Assembly: GCA_032209605.1 (NCBI GenBank)
Contig: JASFXZ010000026.1
Coordinates: forward strand, 6,944,001 to 7,008,000
Direction: 5' to 3'
Origin: Mactromeris polynyma
Lineage: Eukaryota; Mollusca; Bivalvia; Venerida; Mactridae
DNA length: 64,000 nt
Position numbers and translations under genes: made by a program. The notes below the pieces were generated by a model. The model made no database searches. It was given only the letters and a program-made list of their open reading frames with translations, and was not told where the DNA came from. This document shows, in pieces, positions 11,035 through 24,900 of this stretch. Numbering within the stretch: the stretch's first letter is position 1; each line of letters starts with the position of its first letter.

Positions 11035-11823
11035 TGTACATGCTTTCTTTAAAACCTGCAAGTATGTTAATACTTATAATTCTGGTTTGTTGGGGTATCG
11101 CTAACTTATCGATTTCTTGCAACTCTATAATTTTTATGTTAACCCACCATGAATTCCTGTTTCCCAGTGAATAACAACGAGTAAATAACGAACCGGTATC
11201 ATGATGTCTATAAAACATTGGAGTTGAAAATAATGAACACTTGTAAGCTAACAACGTACAGTAAATATTCACCAATTGTCACAATCAAACGCTCGTAAGT
11301 AGGCCTTTTTGTTGTAATAACAATATCAATTCTAGAATATGTCACATTTAACGAGACTTGACGATAATGACATTCGCCTACAATTACATACGTATTACAG
11401 AACGACATTGCTTCGTGAATATGAATTCAACTACACATGTACACAGTAATTGTTTATTCTACTCGTATCTCTCCTGGGAAACCGATAACCGCAAAATGAG
11501 TTTACATTCTAATATTTGCCAGGATTTGTTGAATTAATACGCTTGATAAGGAATTTTAGATTGTACAGGAATATACATTTATCAGTTCATTCGGATATGT
11601 TTGGAATACAGCGTGGGTCGCTTGTCTGTGTGGTTTCTGGCTATAAGGTATACATTTGGGGCTTGAACCCGGTTTCACGAATTCTTAATTGGAGACTGAT
11701 ATTATCTGAACTTAGGTTTTGCAATTCTTATTTTTATCTAGAATATATAATACAATATTTTACTAGGACATAAAATTATATAAAATGTTGAGAAATAGGT
11801 CGAGGAACTCGGATCTACTATTA
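11035..11823. other. No recognisable feature
   Basis: No supported gene or repeat. Open frames of 60-92 codons here carry no signature. Confidence 0.5.
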
Positions 11824-12001
11824 CAGTTGGACCTCTATTATTGGACAACATTATATCCGAATAATCGGTATCATCGGAAATAAAGATCAGGTCCCGATGT
11901 ACAATGTATTTTCTTATGCATGTCTTATTGAAATGGGCAACCATGTATTATTCGAAATAAAAGTTCGGACCCGATGAATTCGAATGAACGAGGTCCGACT
12001 G
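11824..12001 (+). mobile_element. MITE family B copy
   Basis: 178 bp from CAGTTGGACCTC to GAGGTCCGACTG, flanked by TA on both sides. Shares ATCCGAATAATCGGTATCATC and ATGTATTATTCGAAATAAAA with the other B copies. Confidence 0.8.
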
Positions 12002-12461
12002 TATTTTCAGTAGCACCATTTCATTAACTAATGATGATAACATATATAAACATACCATTATATGTATTCCCATATACTTTTTCCCGTTGACCTGTCGTGC
12101 CTATATTCCATAGGATTTGACGAAATTTATGTATTTCCTGATAAACGTAACATAAGTTCCATAACCTTTGCCCTGGGGTACTGAAATATATCAGCTGAGA
12201 TATAATTATCTTCATCTTATATCTTTTTAATTATCCGATAAATCAGTTTTGTATTAAAACAGACAAAGCCGATATGTAATCTATATAAAGGTACATCTGA
12301 CACCGCCACGGAGTATGGGTGGGTGTTGTGATTCCAGAATACAAGTGTAATTTGTAAGAATAAGAAGTATCTATGGAGACAAAAGCTCGAGTCATATCGA
12401 ACTGAATTATGTGGTTTATTGATTTATAAGGATTTACTCCACTGAATACATGGTTTTATTT
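12002..12461. other. No recognisable feature; putative upstream region of the transporter gene
   Basis: No repeat recognised and no convincing core promoter. The transporter's transcription start and any 5' UTR exon are not located. Confidence 0.4.
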
Positions 12462-12758
12462 TTTTCGGCGCAACCGTACTAACATGGCTTTGCTATTTGT
12501 ATATCAGTGTTGTGTAAACCAATCAAATCTTACGTTAACCACAAAACCAACTTCTCTTCAACCGAACAACATTTGTAACCTTGACACGGATTTGTTAACC
12601 TTTCGATAAGGGGTACGTTACCTTACCGAAATCCCCTTTGGATCTGGAGTAACGAGCAATCGTAACATCTCGGCAACAAAGTTTGTTTATGTTGTACATC
12701 AAATCTGAACCTTCAAATTGCGTCGATTATATTTTTTCAAGATATTTCTTGTTATCCT
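12462..12758 (+). repeat. Dispersed repeat family E, copy abutting first coding exon
   Basis: About 300-bp element from TTCGGCGCAACCGTACTAAC to TTTTCAAGATATTTCTTGTT. Diagnostic blocks: ATCAGTGTTGTGTAAACCAA, CTTACCGAAATCC and GCAATCGTAACATCTCGGCA. Other copies are at 17146-17458 (-), 18014-18336 (+) and 57540-57813 (+, truncated at the left). The right end is pyrimidine-rich and runs straight into ATCCTTGCAG, the likely splice acceptor five bases before the transporter's start codon. The element may therefore supply part of the 3' splice site or leader. Confidence 0.8.
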
Positions 12759-12768
12759 TGCAGTGGCG

Positions 12769-12940
12769 ATGGCGTCCAGAGTGAAAGAAGGGTTGGGTAA
12801 CATTTGGTCCACTGTTAACCGAAAGAAAACAATCACGGATGACTTCCATGATACACCTTTGAAAAAATGTCTGAACACTTTCGACATGACCCTTTTAGGG
12901 GTCGGTCAAATGGTTGGAGCTGGTATTTATGTGCTTACAG
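12769..12940 (+). CDS. SLC7A4-like: SLC7A4-type transporter, exon 1
   Basis: Residues 1-57 plus one base. Cytosolic N-terminus and the first membrane segment with the glycine-rich substrate-site motif. Donor CTTACAG/GTAACT; the split codon makes Gly58. A likely acceptor, CCTTGCAG (ends 12763), sits just upstream, so an untranslated exon further 5' is probable. Confidence 0.85.
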
Positions 12941-15900
12941 GTAACTACTTATTATTTATACGCGTTTTAAAAACAATGAATGAAGCGGTTTTACAATTAC
13001 TGACATGACAGTTTGGAGGCAGGATGAAGTCTACTTAAGATTACCCTGTGGTAATGCTAGGCAACATCAACAACAAGGAAGCAGCAACAGGAGCAGGACG
13101 GCAACGGTAATGGCAACAGCAGCAACGATAACACCAGTAATATTATGTTATTAACAGTTTATGTTTCTTTGCAGTCTGGTACTAACTTTCAAGTTTGTAT
13201 GTTTTACAAGTTTTATGCAATTAACTTACAATGATTTCAAATCATTGGTATTTATCTCATCAGCTCAATCAGTAATCTAAACTGCACACGGTAATACGAT
13301 AAATCGTGTATAGGTCACCCCAGGGTTGGGGTAGCTTGAACTCTTTAGACCGGACCTTCCTAAACAATGTACATTAACATAAATTTGATCAAACAACATC
13401 CACCGAAATAGAACACATGTCATGACGAAACTGCCATACATGTAGAAGAAGGCCCCCTCAACAAGTGTTGTTTTTCTGACCATCGTAATAGACATTGATT
13501 AAATTTTAAGCTCTGTAACGGGGGATGTTTTTGTTTCATAAAAAATATCGTGAAAAAAGCGACCAATCCACTCGCCCCAAACTTATGAGTATGAGTATCA
13601 CCATCTAATATTGTTCAAAAATTGTCGAAACTATCGTGTATGTGTCTTACACTAGAAACAGAAGCTCTGCTAAGATAAGCTCATTTACATTTATAATATA
13701 CTTCAATGTTGCTCGTAGATAAATCATTCTAGTCATGCATATTGATTTCAGCTTATGTGTCGACAAATGTTTCCTCCTATTCCCTTAAGGTCCTACACAA
13801 GAAGCTTCTTGATTTCTGTCATGTCAGACACAATATATCTTGCATTTGGTTTTTGTATGGAATTGTTCTTGTCTTTTCGTGAGACATTTGAGACAGTTTG
13901 AAGCCAAGGCTTTCCCGGCAATTACTTCGTGGAAATGTATGCTTATAGAATTCCTGACACCATGGCATGTATGGGATTTGTTGCACGCTATTGCCGTATA
14001 GAAGGAATTATGGCAATAAAATAACCACTATTGCAGTACTCTAGGTTCCTTACGTCGTAATTAACACGTGTTGAGAAATGTCTCTGTCCACCTCGCAAAG
14101 ACTAGGCACGGCAAACCAATCGTCGACTCTTTGCACGGATGGCCGACAGCGTATAACAAACTATGGTTAAAATAATGTTAAAAGTTGAACCGATTTTTGC
14201 AATTAATAAATTGCGACAGCATAATGTTCACCTATCACAATAAACATATCATATGTACACCAATATACACGTATTGTTTCTGTCTGTGTTGTCCTCTTGG
14301 GTTCTCCATGGTAGTTTTTGATTGCAGGCAATTCCTTGCTACCCCATTACCACAGATATTTGCCCTTGTGTCTCCTCAATTCCTAATGTTTCGTAGGCTG
14401 GTCTTTCCTTGGGATCTGTTTGGGAGGCAATGTCTTGTATATATGGCGTTCCTTGTAAAATCCTAGTCTTAAATTTCAGTAAAAATAGTATATGAAAATG
14501 TTAAAATATTAGTTACTAATCTGTCTTTTTAACATACCAAACATTTCACGCTTAAACTATGTCAACTTTATTTGGTAATGCGGAAGAAACTTTTTGACTT
14601 GTTGCAATGTATTCAAGGACATTCACTTAATATTGAAGCGGCTTATGCGTTAAATTTGCAAACTGAACATTTTTCTGAACCATAATATAACTCTAACAAG
14701 CTTTAACAGCTTGCGAAATAAGCGGTTTACTTTATAAGCATTGCAAAAAATTAATTGCATCCCCAGGGCCACTTATATTTTTGTTTTTAAACATAGTATC
14801 AGCTTCATGGTAAATAAAATCGAGTATTTCGGTGGTTTTTTTTCAGGAACAGTCGTTAAAGACCTTGCCGGACCGGCTGCCATTTTGTCATATTTATTTG
14901 CTGGATTCGCCGCCATCTTGTCTGCACTTTGTTATGCTGAGTTCGGGGCCCGCGTACCAAAAGCTGGGTCCGCATATTCGTACACCTATATCGCCATTGG
15001 GGAGTTATGGGCATTTATCATTGGTTGGAATGTCGTTCTGGAACATATGCTCGGCGCTGCGTCGGTTGCTCGCGCTTGGAGCGGCGCAATAGATTCACTC
15101 TTCAATGGAGAGATTCGCAAAAGTACATTAGAAAATATCGGATATCTTAGCCACGGGTCTCCGTGGATTTCGGAGTACCCGGATTTCATCGCCATGACGA
15201 TAACAATTCTTATATTCTTAGTTATTGCAACTGGAGCGAAGTTTACTGTCCATTTTAACACAGTGTTCACAGTATTTAATTGTCTTGTTATTCTTTTTCT
15301 CGTTTGTGTGGGATTCGCATTTGCTGATAGCAGGAATTGGACCAATCATGGCGGTTTCTTTCCGTACGGATTTGGAGGGGCTTTATCCGGAGCCGCGACA
15401 TGTTTCTACGCCTACATAGGATTCGAAGGAATTGCGGTATCAAGTGAAGAAGCAAAAACACCGGAGAAATCCATTCCTATAGCCACAGTGACGTCATTGA
15501 TAATCGTGTCATTCATTTACATTTTAGCAACAACAGCCTTGACATTGATTGTACCATATTATGACGTCGATCCGTCCGCAGCATTTCCAGTTGCGTTCGC
15601 AACACGAGGGATCACGTGGGCCAAGTACATTGTTGGAATAGGAACTCTGTTCGGAATCACCACTTCGCTAGTTGGAAGCGCATTTTCCCTTCCACGCGCA
15701 GTGTACGCCATGGCACAAGACGGACTACTTTTTAAGCCCTTGGCGTATGTATATCCAAAATTTCAAACTCCCGTTTTGGCTATTGCAGTATTTGGATTCT
15801 TATCCGCATTGATGGCACTACTTTTTGAGATCACTACTCTGGTTGAATTCATGTCAATAGGGACACTTACTGCTTATACAATTGTTTCCGCTAGTGTAAT

Positions 15901-18900
15901 AGTGCTTAGGTACTTACCTGTGTATAAATGTCAATTTAAACTGAAACCGGAAGAAGATATCCCAATAACCGATACTTCCTCAGCGACTGAAGAGTCTTCA
16001 ATAATTCGAAAATCAAAAAGTCAAGACGACTTTGGGAGACTTAAGCAAAACTTGCGTGCATTTCCTATCTTGAATAAGTTTGAACCCGGAAGTGCCGTCA
16101 TGATGGCTACATTCCTGTTGTTTGTCAGTATCGTGTGCACCAACTGTCTGCTGATTTTTGGGTTTGAGTACTTAAGTACCGGTACCTGGTGGGCCATTAT
16201 ACTTCTGATTGTGTTAGTTGCCATGGTAGTAGCTTGTTACCTTGCCATGGTTGCGCATGAGAAAAATGACGCATTCTTGACGTTTCAGGTAGGTTGCTTA
16301 AAATTTTAGCATTTTTAGAAACTTTATTTTCTAAATTTATCATACAAATCTCTCATAGACCAATACGCATTTATCGTTGAGCATGATGTATAGATATTCC
16401 TCGCTGACTTTTTACAAGTTGAGATGACTGTTATATTTCAATGTATCATTTAAGGGATTTTTTGTGAGGTACTGAGTAATTTTGCGGTTAGATCAATGTC
16501 TGTCAAATTATACCCCCGCACTATTGGCTTAGTTGGTAGGGCATTATTCTGTCACCCAAAGTCATTTGTCATTCATCCCTGATGCATGCGGGAAAGTTAT
16601 AGATCGTGTCGTGTGTGGGAGGACATATTTGTGTAGGTTGCCATGGTTATAACGTTGGAAAAAAGCCGTCAAGCTCCAACTCAACATCCTATTAGGACAT
16701 CCCTACGAAAATATGTTTGTCGGAGCTTCTGTATGATCAGTCAGTTATTACAACACAACCATTTCAAATGGAACAGCTGTATTATTTCTTATATATCTGA
16801 GACGAATGTTTTTTGTCTGTCTCAAAAATGATGAAGTTATCTGACAAAATTGGTGGTTAATTTCCGGTCTAACCAACATTTTATTGATGAAGTCCCTGAG
16901 AAAATATTAGATAATTAAGACAAAGTATCTAATCAGTAGACAGTCTAATCTTTGATGCCGCGTTTACGAATGTTTATTTGTTTGTTATTGTGAACGGAAA
17001 CTGAAGAAGCTGTCATTGATGACATTACTAATCCTAACTATAGCCACTTGAGACATCATTGAGTTGAGAGATAAGTGGACGGTTGATCATGGTGTATATG
17101 GGGTGCCACTTTTGTAAAACATCGCTCTCCAGTCCCCGCACATCACGAAATATCTTGAAAAAAGATGGTCGGCGCAATTTGAAGTTTAAGATTTGTTGTG
17201 CAACATAAAAAAATGCCAATATGTTACGATTGCTGGTCACTCCAGATCCAAAATGGATTTCGGTACATTTACCGAAATTCAGTGGCTTTCGGTAAGGTAA
17301 ACGTACCCTTTATCAAAAGGTTAACCAATCCGCGTCAATGTTACAAACGTTGTTCGGTTGAAGAGAAATTGCCTTGGTGATTAACGAACGATTTGATTGG
17401 TTTACACAACACTCATATACAAATAACAAACCATATTAGTACCGCTTCGCCGAAAAAACACAAAAATAATGAGACAAAAGAATGATAATTATATTAAACT
17501 TATAGACACTAAGGGACATTTGGCAAAGTAACGGCTGTCAACCTTGGTGAGTCTGTTTGATATTAAAAACTGCATACAGCACATGATTGATTATGGACAA
17601 ATCAAAACTTGCACCACGGTATTTTGTAGTATTTGTTTCGTCGGACTTTTGTCTTAGTTTGTTTCGCATTCATAAAATCCACTTTATCGTAAGTGAGCTC
17701 TAGCGTTCGTAATCTAATGTCGTAAACTTCCATTACGCTGAATTAAGATCCAATATGTTTCGACTTCCGTCTACTATCATGGCGTCATTTATGTCGTAAA
17801 GTATTCGATTCTAGACTAATTCCTTTTCAAAGTTGCATGTTACAGGCATCATAATTACATTTGAGTATGATTGTAACTTTAAACATGACAATACGAGTAG
17901 AATAATGTAATAAATGGGAAAATAACAACCACCGAGCTACGGCAGTAATCCCTAACCGAGTGGTATTTCAGTAGTACGAGGATTATGTTTTTTGTCTGGT
18001 CCATCACTGATAAAAAAATTCGGCTCAGCCGTACTAACAGGGTTTTGCTATTTTTATATCAGTGTTGTGTAAACCAATCAAATCTTACGTTTACCACAAG
18101 GCCATTTTCTCTCCAACCGAACAACGTTTGTAACCTGGACGTGGATTAGTTAACCTTTCGATAAAGGGTACGTCACCTTACCGAAATCCACTGAATTTCG
18201 GTGAATTACCGAAATCCATTTTGGTTCTGGAGTGACCAGCAATCGTAACATCTCGGCATTTTTTATGTTATGTTTCATAACAAACCTTAACGTTCATATT
18301 GCGCCATCTGTTTTCTAGATATTTCTTGTTTTCTATGAGCTGGATAAGATACACAGTTTTTTATTGTTAATCGTGAATATATCATAGTGTGACATAACTA
18401 TGGTTGTAAGCAGTAAATGTCTGCTTAACGCCCTATCCGAAATTACGCATTATCCGAAATAACGATCATACTTTGAAATACTCGGGTCCAAGGTAATGAA
18501 ACTGAGTTTGAAAATGCAATATTGCATACATCAATTAGTTTTGTTTTGAGACTGGTCACAAGAACACAGATTGATAACATCCTCCACCAATGTCCTCTTA
18601 CCGAAGTGGCATTTTCCAAGTTTGGCTTTGGTTTGATATGCTGGTGTGTAGTTTTCATTTGCTTTCTAAATATAGAAGTTTGATTTGAACTTCACTGATA
18701 CAGTTTCTAAGTACATCGTTTATGAAAAAAATCAGCCAAATTTTTTTTCTATAAATGTGCAATTTTCGTGAATTCAACAATGCGTACTCTTCCACACAGA
18801 ATCTTTAACGACATGTTATTTTTAATGAACACAATTTACATAAAAAATATTAACAGAAATTTTGACTTCCTGTGTGTCGGTAACATACGATATTAAAAAA

Positions 18901-21900
18901 ACAATAATTATGATATATCTTAAATCACGTGACAGTTGCCATGGTTACATATTATCCTAATGATTTTATTGCATGATAAGCTAACATGATTGTCATTGAT
19001 CAGTTAAGTACCGTGGAGAATGTTTCGAAAGATAAGGAATGTTCGATGTCTGATGTCAAGAATATACTGTAATCATAGGTCCGTGATGAAGGCTTTAAAC
19101 CTCGCTTTCAAAGATATAGTTTTCCAATTACAGTAAAGCCTCGATAATAAGACCATCCTTGTGACATTAGAAAAGTGATCTTCTTATTGAGGTTGTCTTA
19201 ATATAAGGCAGTTGAATAAATAGCAAAACTGTGAAAATGGACTTGAAAATTGTGTTCTTTTTTTAGGTGGTCTTATTATTGAAGTGGTCATTAAGTGTTT
19301 TTAAATGTATGCCTACATGTATGCATTTGCAGCGCATGCTTGAATGATATACTTTAAAACTGACTGATTTCATAGATAATTGGCAAAAAATCGATATTAC
19401 ATTCGGATGCACGAAAAACGAATGAATATTGTGCTTGTCTTGTTTGAGTCAGGAGAGAACCACAGAAGTCACGAGTTCTTTCCCTTTAATTACCATCTAG
19501 AATTCTTTCCCTTTAATTACCATCTAGAGTTCTTTCCATTTAATTACCATCTAGAGTTCTTTCCCTTTAATTACCATCTAGAGTTCTCTCCCTTTAATTA
19601 CCATCTAGAGTTCTTTCCCTTTAATTACCATCTAGAGTTCTTTCCCTTTGATTACCATCTAGAGTTCTTTCCCTTTAATTACTATCTAGAGTTCTCTCCC
19701 TAAGCTCCGTCTATATACATTTATAGTAAAACCTCACTTAAAGACCACCTCAAAATTAAAAATACAATTTGTTCAAGTCCGTTTTTACTGTTTTGTTTTT
19801 TATTCAACAATTAAGACCACTTCAATAAGAAGACCGCTTTTCAAATGTCTTATTATTGAGGTTTTACTGTATGTATATATACTACCTTGTTGTGTATATT
19901 TACATAGAAGGGGCAAAGGGAAAGAACTCTAGATGGAAATTAAAGGGAAATAACTCGTAAAATATCCTGTGGGGAGAACGGGGTTGGATATTGAACAAGT
20001 AATGTATTGAGGCAAACTAAGGTATACGTTTGCCGAAAAAAAATTCAAACATTTTTTCAGGATTTTATCTCAAACTCTATATTTATCAAATTTAATAATA
20101 TAATGTATTTTTGCAATCATGATATATAAATATTATATTTGTGAGTATACATCATTGGTATTTTATCATGTCAGACAAAAAAAAATCGTTCAAGTAATAA
20201 TTCATGATCTATTATGATCGCTTCTATAATATCTTCGCTATATGTAATATGTCAGTTCTTTTGGAAACCATATATATATTTATAACCTGGAATGTTAGAC
20301 TGTATGATATAAAGTACTGTATATTATAAGATACAAGACGCCGTGCAATGACAATTGTGTGATATTATATTGATGGTGTCTAGATAACTTCGCATAAAAC
20401 AAAACCTGTTTGGCTATAAAATACTTGATATAAATGGAAAATTGGTGAAAATGGATATAATAGGCTTATCTGTGATTCAGATTGTTTCCGATTAGGTTCA
20501 TTACAAATTCCGCCTCCAGTCTGATTTCTGTTATTCTTCATTTTATTGAGGGTTACAGGCCACTAAATGTGAGGTTCACGATTTCACGATCGATGATCTC
20601 ACGGTTTTAGGATACGGAAGTCCCCATCGGTTTGCTAAGAGTGATTTTCCTTTAATTTAATTTAAGGAAATATGAGTAATGTTTATCATCGGTTGGTTTT
20701 ATATGGTGAGATGTATTTCCATCCGAAAGTTTCTTCACACTTGAATATTTTGAATTTCGTTACTTTTTCTTACAGAATTTCAAATAAAACATGCATGACC
20801 ATAAATGATAATTATTCATCCCACTTCTGTGATGGATAGTTAAGAATCAACAATTTGCACTTCTCGGCAGCAGCATCGATCGGCCTGTATCCGAAACCAA
20901 TGTACATGTATATGTAACTGATTGATCTGACCATTAAAATAAGATAATTTGTTTCAGTACACCTTTATAAATACTTCTACAGAAAATTATTGCTGTGTCA
21001 AAAAGAATTTTTCGATTTATTGCGCGTGAAACAAATATGAAAATACATTAATTGCAATGGGAAATTGTCTAAGTGTGAAGGAACTTTTGGAGCGCTGTGT
21101 ACATACTTATAAAATCACGCTTTATCATTTTCAGACTTATGACATAAGCAACATGTTCAGTTTGGTTAATTGTTTTATTATAAAGACATAGGCGTCAATA
21201 AAGTTTTGAATTACTATTGGCTTATTTCTTCACTTAACGTACAGTAAAACCTCAATAATAAGACCATCCTCGCGACCCTTGAAAACTGGTTTTAATATTG
21301 AGGTCGTCATCATATTGAGGTTGAATAAAGATCAAAACAGCGATAATGGATTTGCAAATTGTGTTCTTAATTTTGAGGTGGTATTATTATTGAGGTGGTA
21401 TTATTATTGAGGTGGTCTTATTATTGAGGTGGTCTTATTATTGAGGTGGTATTATTATTGAGGTGGTATTATTATTGAGGTGGTCTTATTATTGAGGTGG
21501 TATTATTATTGAGGTGGTATTATTATTGAGGTGGTATTATTATTGAGGTGGTATTATTATTGAGGTGGTCTTTGAGTGAGGTGTTACAAAACTTATAAGT
21601 GTCGAATAACTTTTTATTGATTGACATTTCTGCACGAAATTTTGTATATTTTCTATTGGTTACGTGTAGACCATGATTCTCTGGTCGAATTTATCGGTTT
21701 AAATAACACGATGCGTCGAGTCCGGGTGGGCACACACGCTATTAGACTCTCTCCAATCAACCTGACCATCTTTAAGTAGGAGCTGCAGTACTGATTTTTT
21801 CGCATCATCACATTTATTGATTTAATTTGTTCAATCTGTGGATTAATGCCATGAAATAGATATAATATTATGCCAGGTATCTACCCTATATTTGTTGAAA

Positions 21901-24900
21901 ATGTCAGCAAGAGCAGACTTATATTAACCAAGATACGGTCATATTTATATCTGCACACTTATAAGTTCTGTTAAGTGTACATGTATCAGATAATTTAAAT
22001 TTAGAAGTTACACGTGACTGACACGTGATACCGTAGCTTGAGTTTTGAAAATGTAGGTTTCAAATTCGTGATAATCTAATCTTTAATCGCATAATCAAGT
22101 ACATAGTAAGTTCCATATTGCTCTTTTCACCAATTGACATCTTGCTAGCTTGAACTAGATATGACGGTTTCATTCATTACGCTATGAACAAATACATAAA
22201 CATAAAGAGGTTGATAAACTTGTGTCGCTGTCACCCATTGATATGCCGGATGAATCATAGTTAATATATACATGTTTACTATATTTTAACACAGATGTGA
22301 TAGAAATGTCGTCTGCTTTAATTTATTACATAAAAGTGGAAGAATAATACATGTAATAAATCCAACCATGGTCTTCCCAAATTTGACTATATGTTCCGTA
22401 TATACTAGAAGTGGGATAATTGTATTCGCGTACTCGTTGTCGTCTGCAATGGATTACATTTTCCAAGCTTGTAATCGATCTCTTTCGAACATTGGATTGA
22501 ACGTAATCGTAATGTGATAGTTTTGTCAATAAAGTTATCGGTTTTTCAGCCATGGGAGGGGTATCCCATTCTCCTCTTTCTTTCCAACCACATTTTGAAA
22601 GCAATCGTAATTTAATCGATGACAGTTGTATATAAGCAACTGATGTATAATCCTGATCGATAGTTACCACGATGAAATCGTAACATAAACGATAATCGAT
22701 TTGTAAACATCGGAAAAGAAATCAACATCTAGTAACTACTGAACGTCCTGTAAAGTTGTATCCAGCAAAACAGCTTCACATTTCAATCACTTAGATTTGA
22801 AGCTAGAATTAGCACTTCTATTATTGTTCTATGACGCCGTGTTCTGAATGTTTCCGTTGAAATAAGATCTTGCGTCTTTCATTTTAACTCCAAGTAGATT
22901 GTTTTTCACTACCAGCATGTTTAAAATGATCCGCCGTTCGTGATTCACACAATAGCAAAACACTCGCACCTCCTGACTGCTCCAAACAACGATCGTTCAT
23001 GTGAACACTGTTGCATAATGTAATATGCTTGTTTTAATTCTAAGAATATCTGCATGCTTTTAAAGACACTGGCATTTACGAAAGCCAGTAACAATTCGGA
23101 TTCAAGAATTCTCAAATTCATCTTTAATCGTGAATTCGTTATGTTGAATTCGTGAATTTGAAATCGTGAATTAATAAAGATGAAATCGTAAATTCATGAA
23201 GTTGAATTCGCGAATTCTTGAAGATGAAATGTCACCATCAGGCTTTCATATGCACTTTATGCACTTCTTTACTTCCAGTTGTGTCGCTACTACGCTGTTA
23301 AATATCCTGAATATGCTTGAATACAGTACACCCTGTCCAGAGCGTCTATCTCTCGAGTAACCTCCACTCCTCAACAACATTATCAGTTTTCCGTAAATCA
23401 AAATAGACCATCCAATTAACCTCTCTAAACCAACAGCCTCTCAACAACAGAGGAAAAGCGGCACACTGGAGAGTCTGCACAGCGACTAGCTTTATTTGTG
23501 TTTTGGTTGAGTGAAATAAAGTCGGACCTCGTTTATTCGACAACTTTCTATCCGAATACTCGGTATCATCCGAAATAAATACCAGGTCCCGATGTATCTT
23601 CTTAAACACGTCGAATTGAAATTGGTTATTCGAAACAATGTATTATTCGAAACAATGTATTATTCGAAACAATGTATTATTCGAAACAATGTATTATTCG
23701 AAACAATGTATTATTCGAAACAATGTATTATTCGAAACAATATATTGTTCGAAACAATGTATTATTCGAAACAATGTATTATTCGAAATAAACGAGGCCC
23801 GACTGTATCCTTGTTTAAAAAAATTGATATGTCTGTAAATGTGTGTCTAACTTGAATACGCTTCTGAATAGATTAACACTACGACCATTTTTCACTCTGG
23901 AATTTTTTTAACTTTTTATCTGGCGCCTTCTGTGAATTATTCACGTTTCTTTGAGACGTTCTTGAGAGTTGCTGAATAATGTTTATGATTCTCGCGAGAG
24001 TTTCTTATTAACCACGTGACACATTTCAGTACTCTCATAATCAAATTTTCTCCTACAACTGAGAAATCTACGATTCTATGACAACATTTCACATTTGATA
24101 CTCGTCACCCTGTATTAGGCCATCGTAAATCAATAATTAGATTCTAAATCATTTTCAAATAGGTTAGGGCGAGATTTTTGTTTCCTGAAAAGTGATGTTT
24201 ATATCTCTAACATACTCGCTTTTATATAAAAATAGAATTAATGAGGCCGGCTAAAAAGGGTGGGCGGACAGGTATAATTATCTAACCATTATTTTATAAT
24301 GGCCTTGTATAATATTCGGAAACACGACGACTTCGGTCATTTTGGCTTTCAGAAAGGTCAACAAAACTACATATTGACCTCAACGTAAATCTATAATTGT
24401 ATGATATATACAAGGTCAATATAAGAAATACTCTGGATTTGTATTGCCATCCTAAGAAGAGTTATAACATTCAAAAGAATGTTCATATTGGATAAAAACT
24501 ATTAAGAAAGACTCTCACACCGTAACATGTGGTGCAATATAGTTCTGCAATGTCACGTGATAAAGCATGAAGCCACACATAGATCGGGATAACTAGGAGA
24601 GACAATACTAATTATATTAGTAGAACATAAACTCATAGAGCGATAGAACCTATACTTGACGTTCATTTGCTTTTGCATGTAGTTGTTATCATTGTCAAAC
24701 AGTACTACCTCACTTAAAGACCACCTTTATTATAAGACCACCTAGAAATTAAGAACACAATTTTCAAGTCCATTTTCATCGTTTTTCTCTTTATTCAACC
24801 TCAACATTAATACCACCCCAATAAGAATACCCGTTTTCGAGGGTCCTAATGGTGGTCTTAATATCGAGGTTTTACTGTACTTCTATTTCTGTTATATTGA

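Noticed and set aside
12718..12768. Extending the transporter upstream of 12769
   Set aside because: No in-frame ATG upstream, the sequence belongs to the family E repeat, and a splice acceptor lies just before ATG 12769.
14741..14846. Exon 2 open frame extension to the left
   Set aside because: A polypyrimidine tract and TTTCAG at 14846, plus the match of the joined codon (Gly58), show this part is intron.
18420..18490. Partial family B MITE (ATCCGAAATTACG, ATCCGAAATAACG)
   Set aside because: Only a short internal resemblance, no ends; too weak to call.
22326..22670. 114-codon - strand ORF
   Set aside because: A few such lengths are expected by chance in 64 kb; no motif, and it lies inside the transporter's intron.
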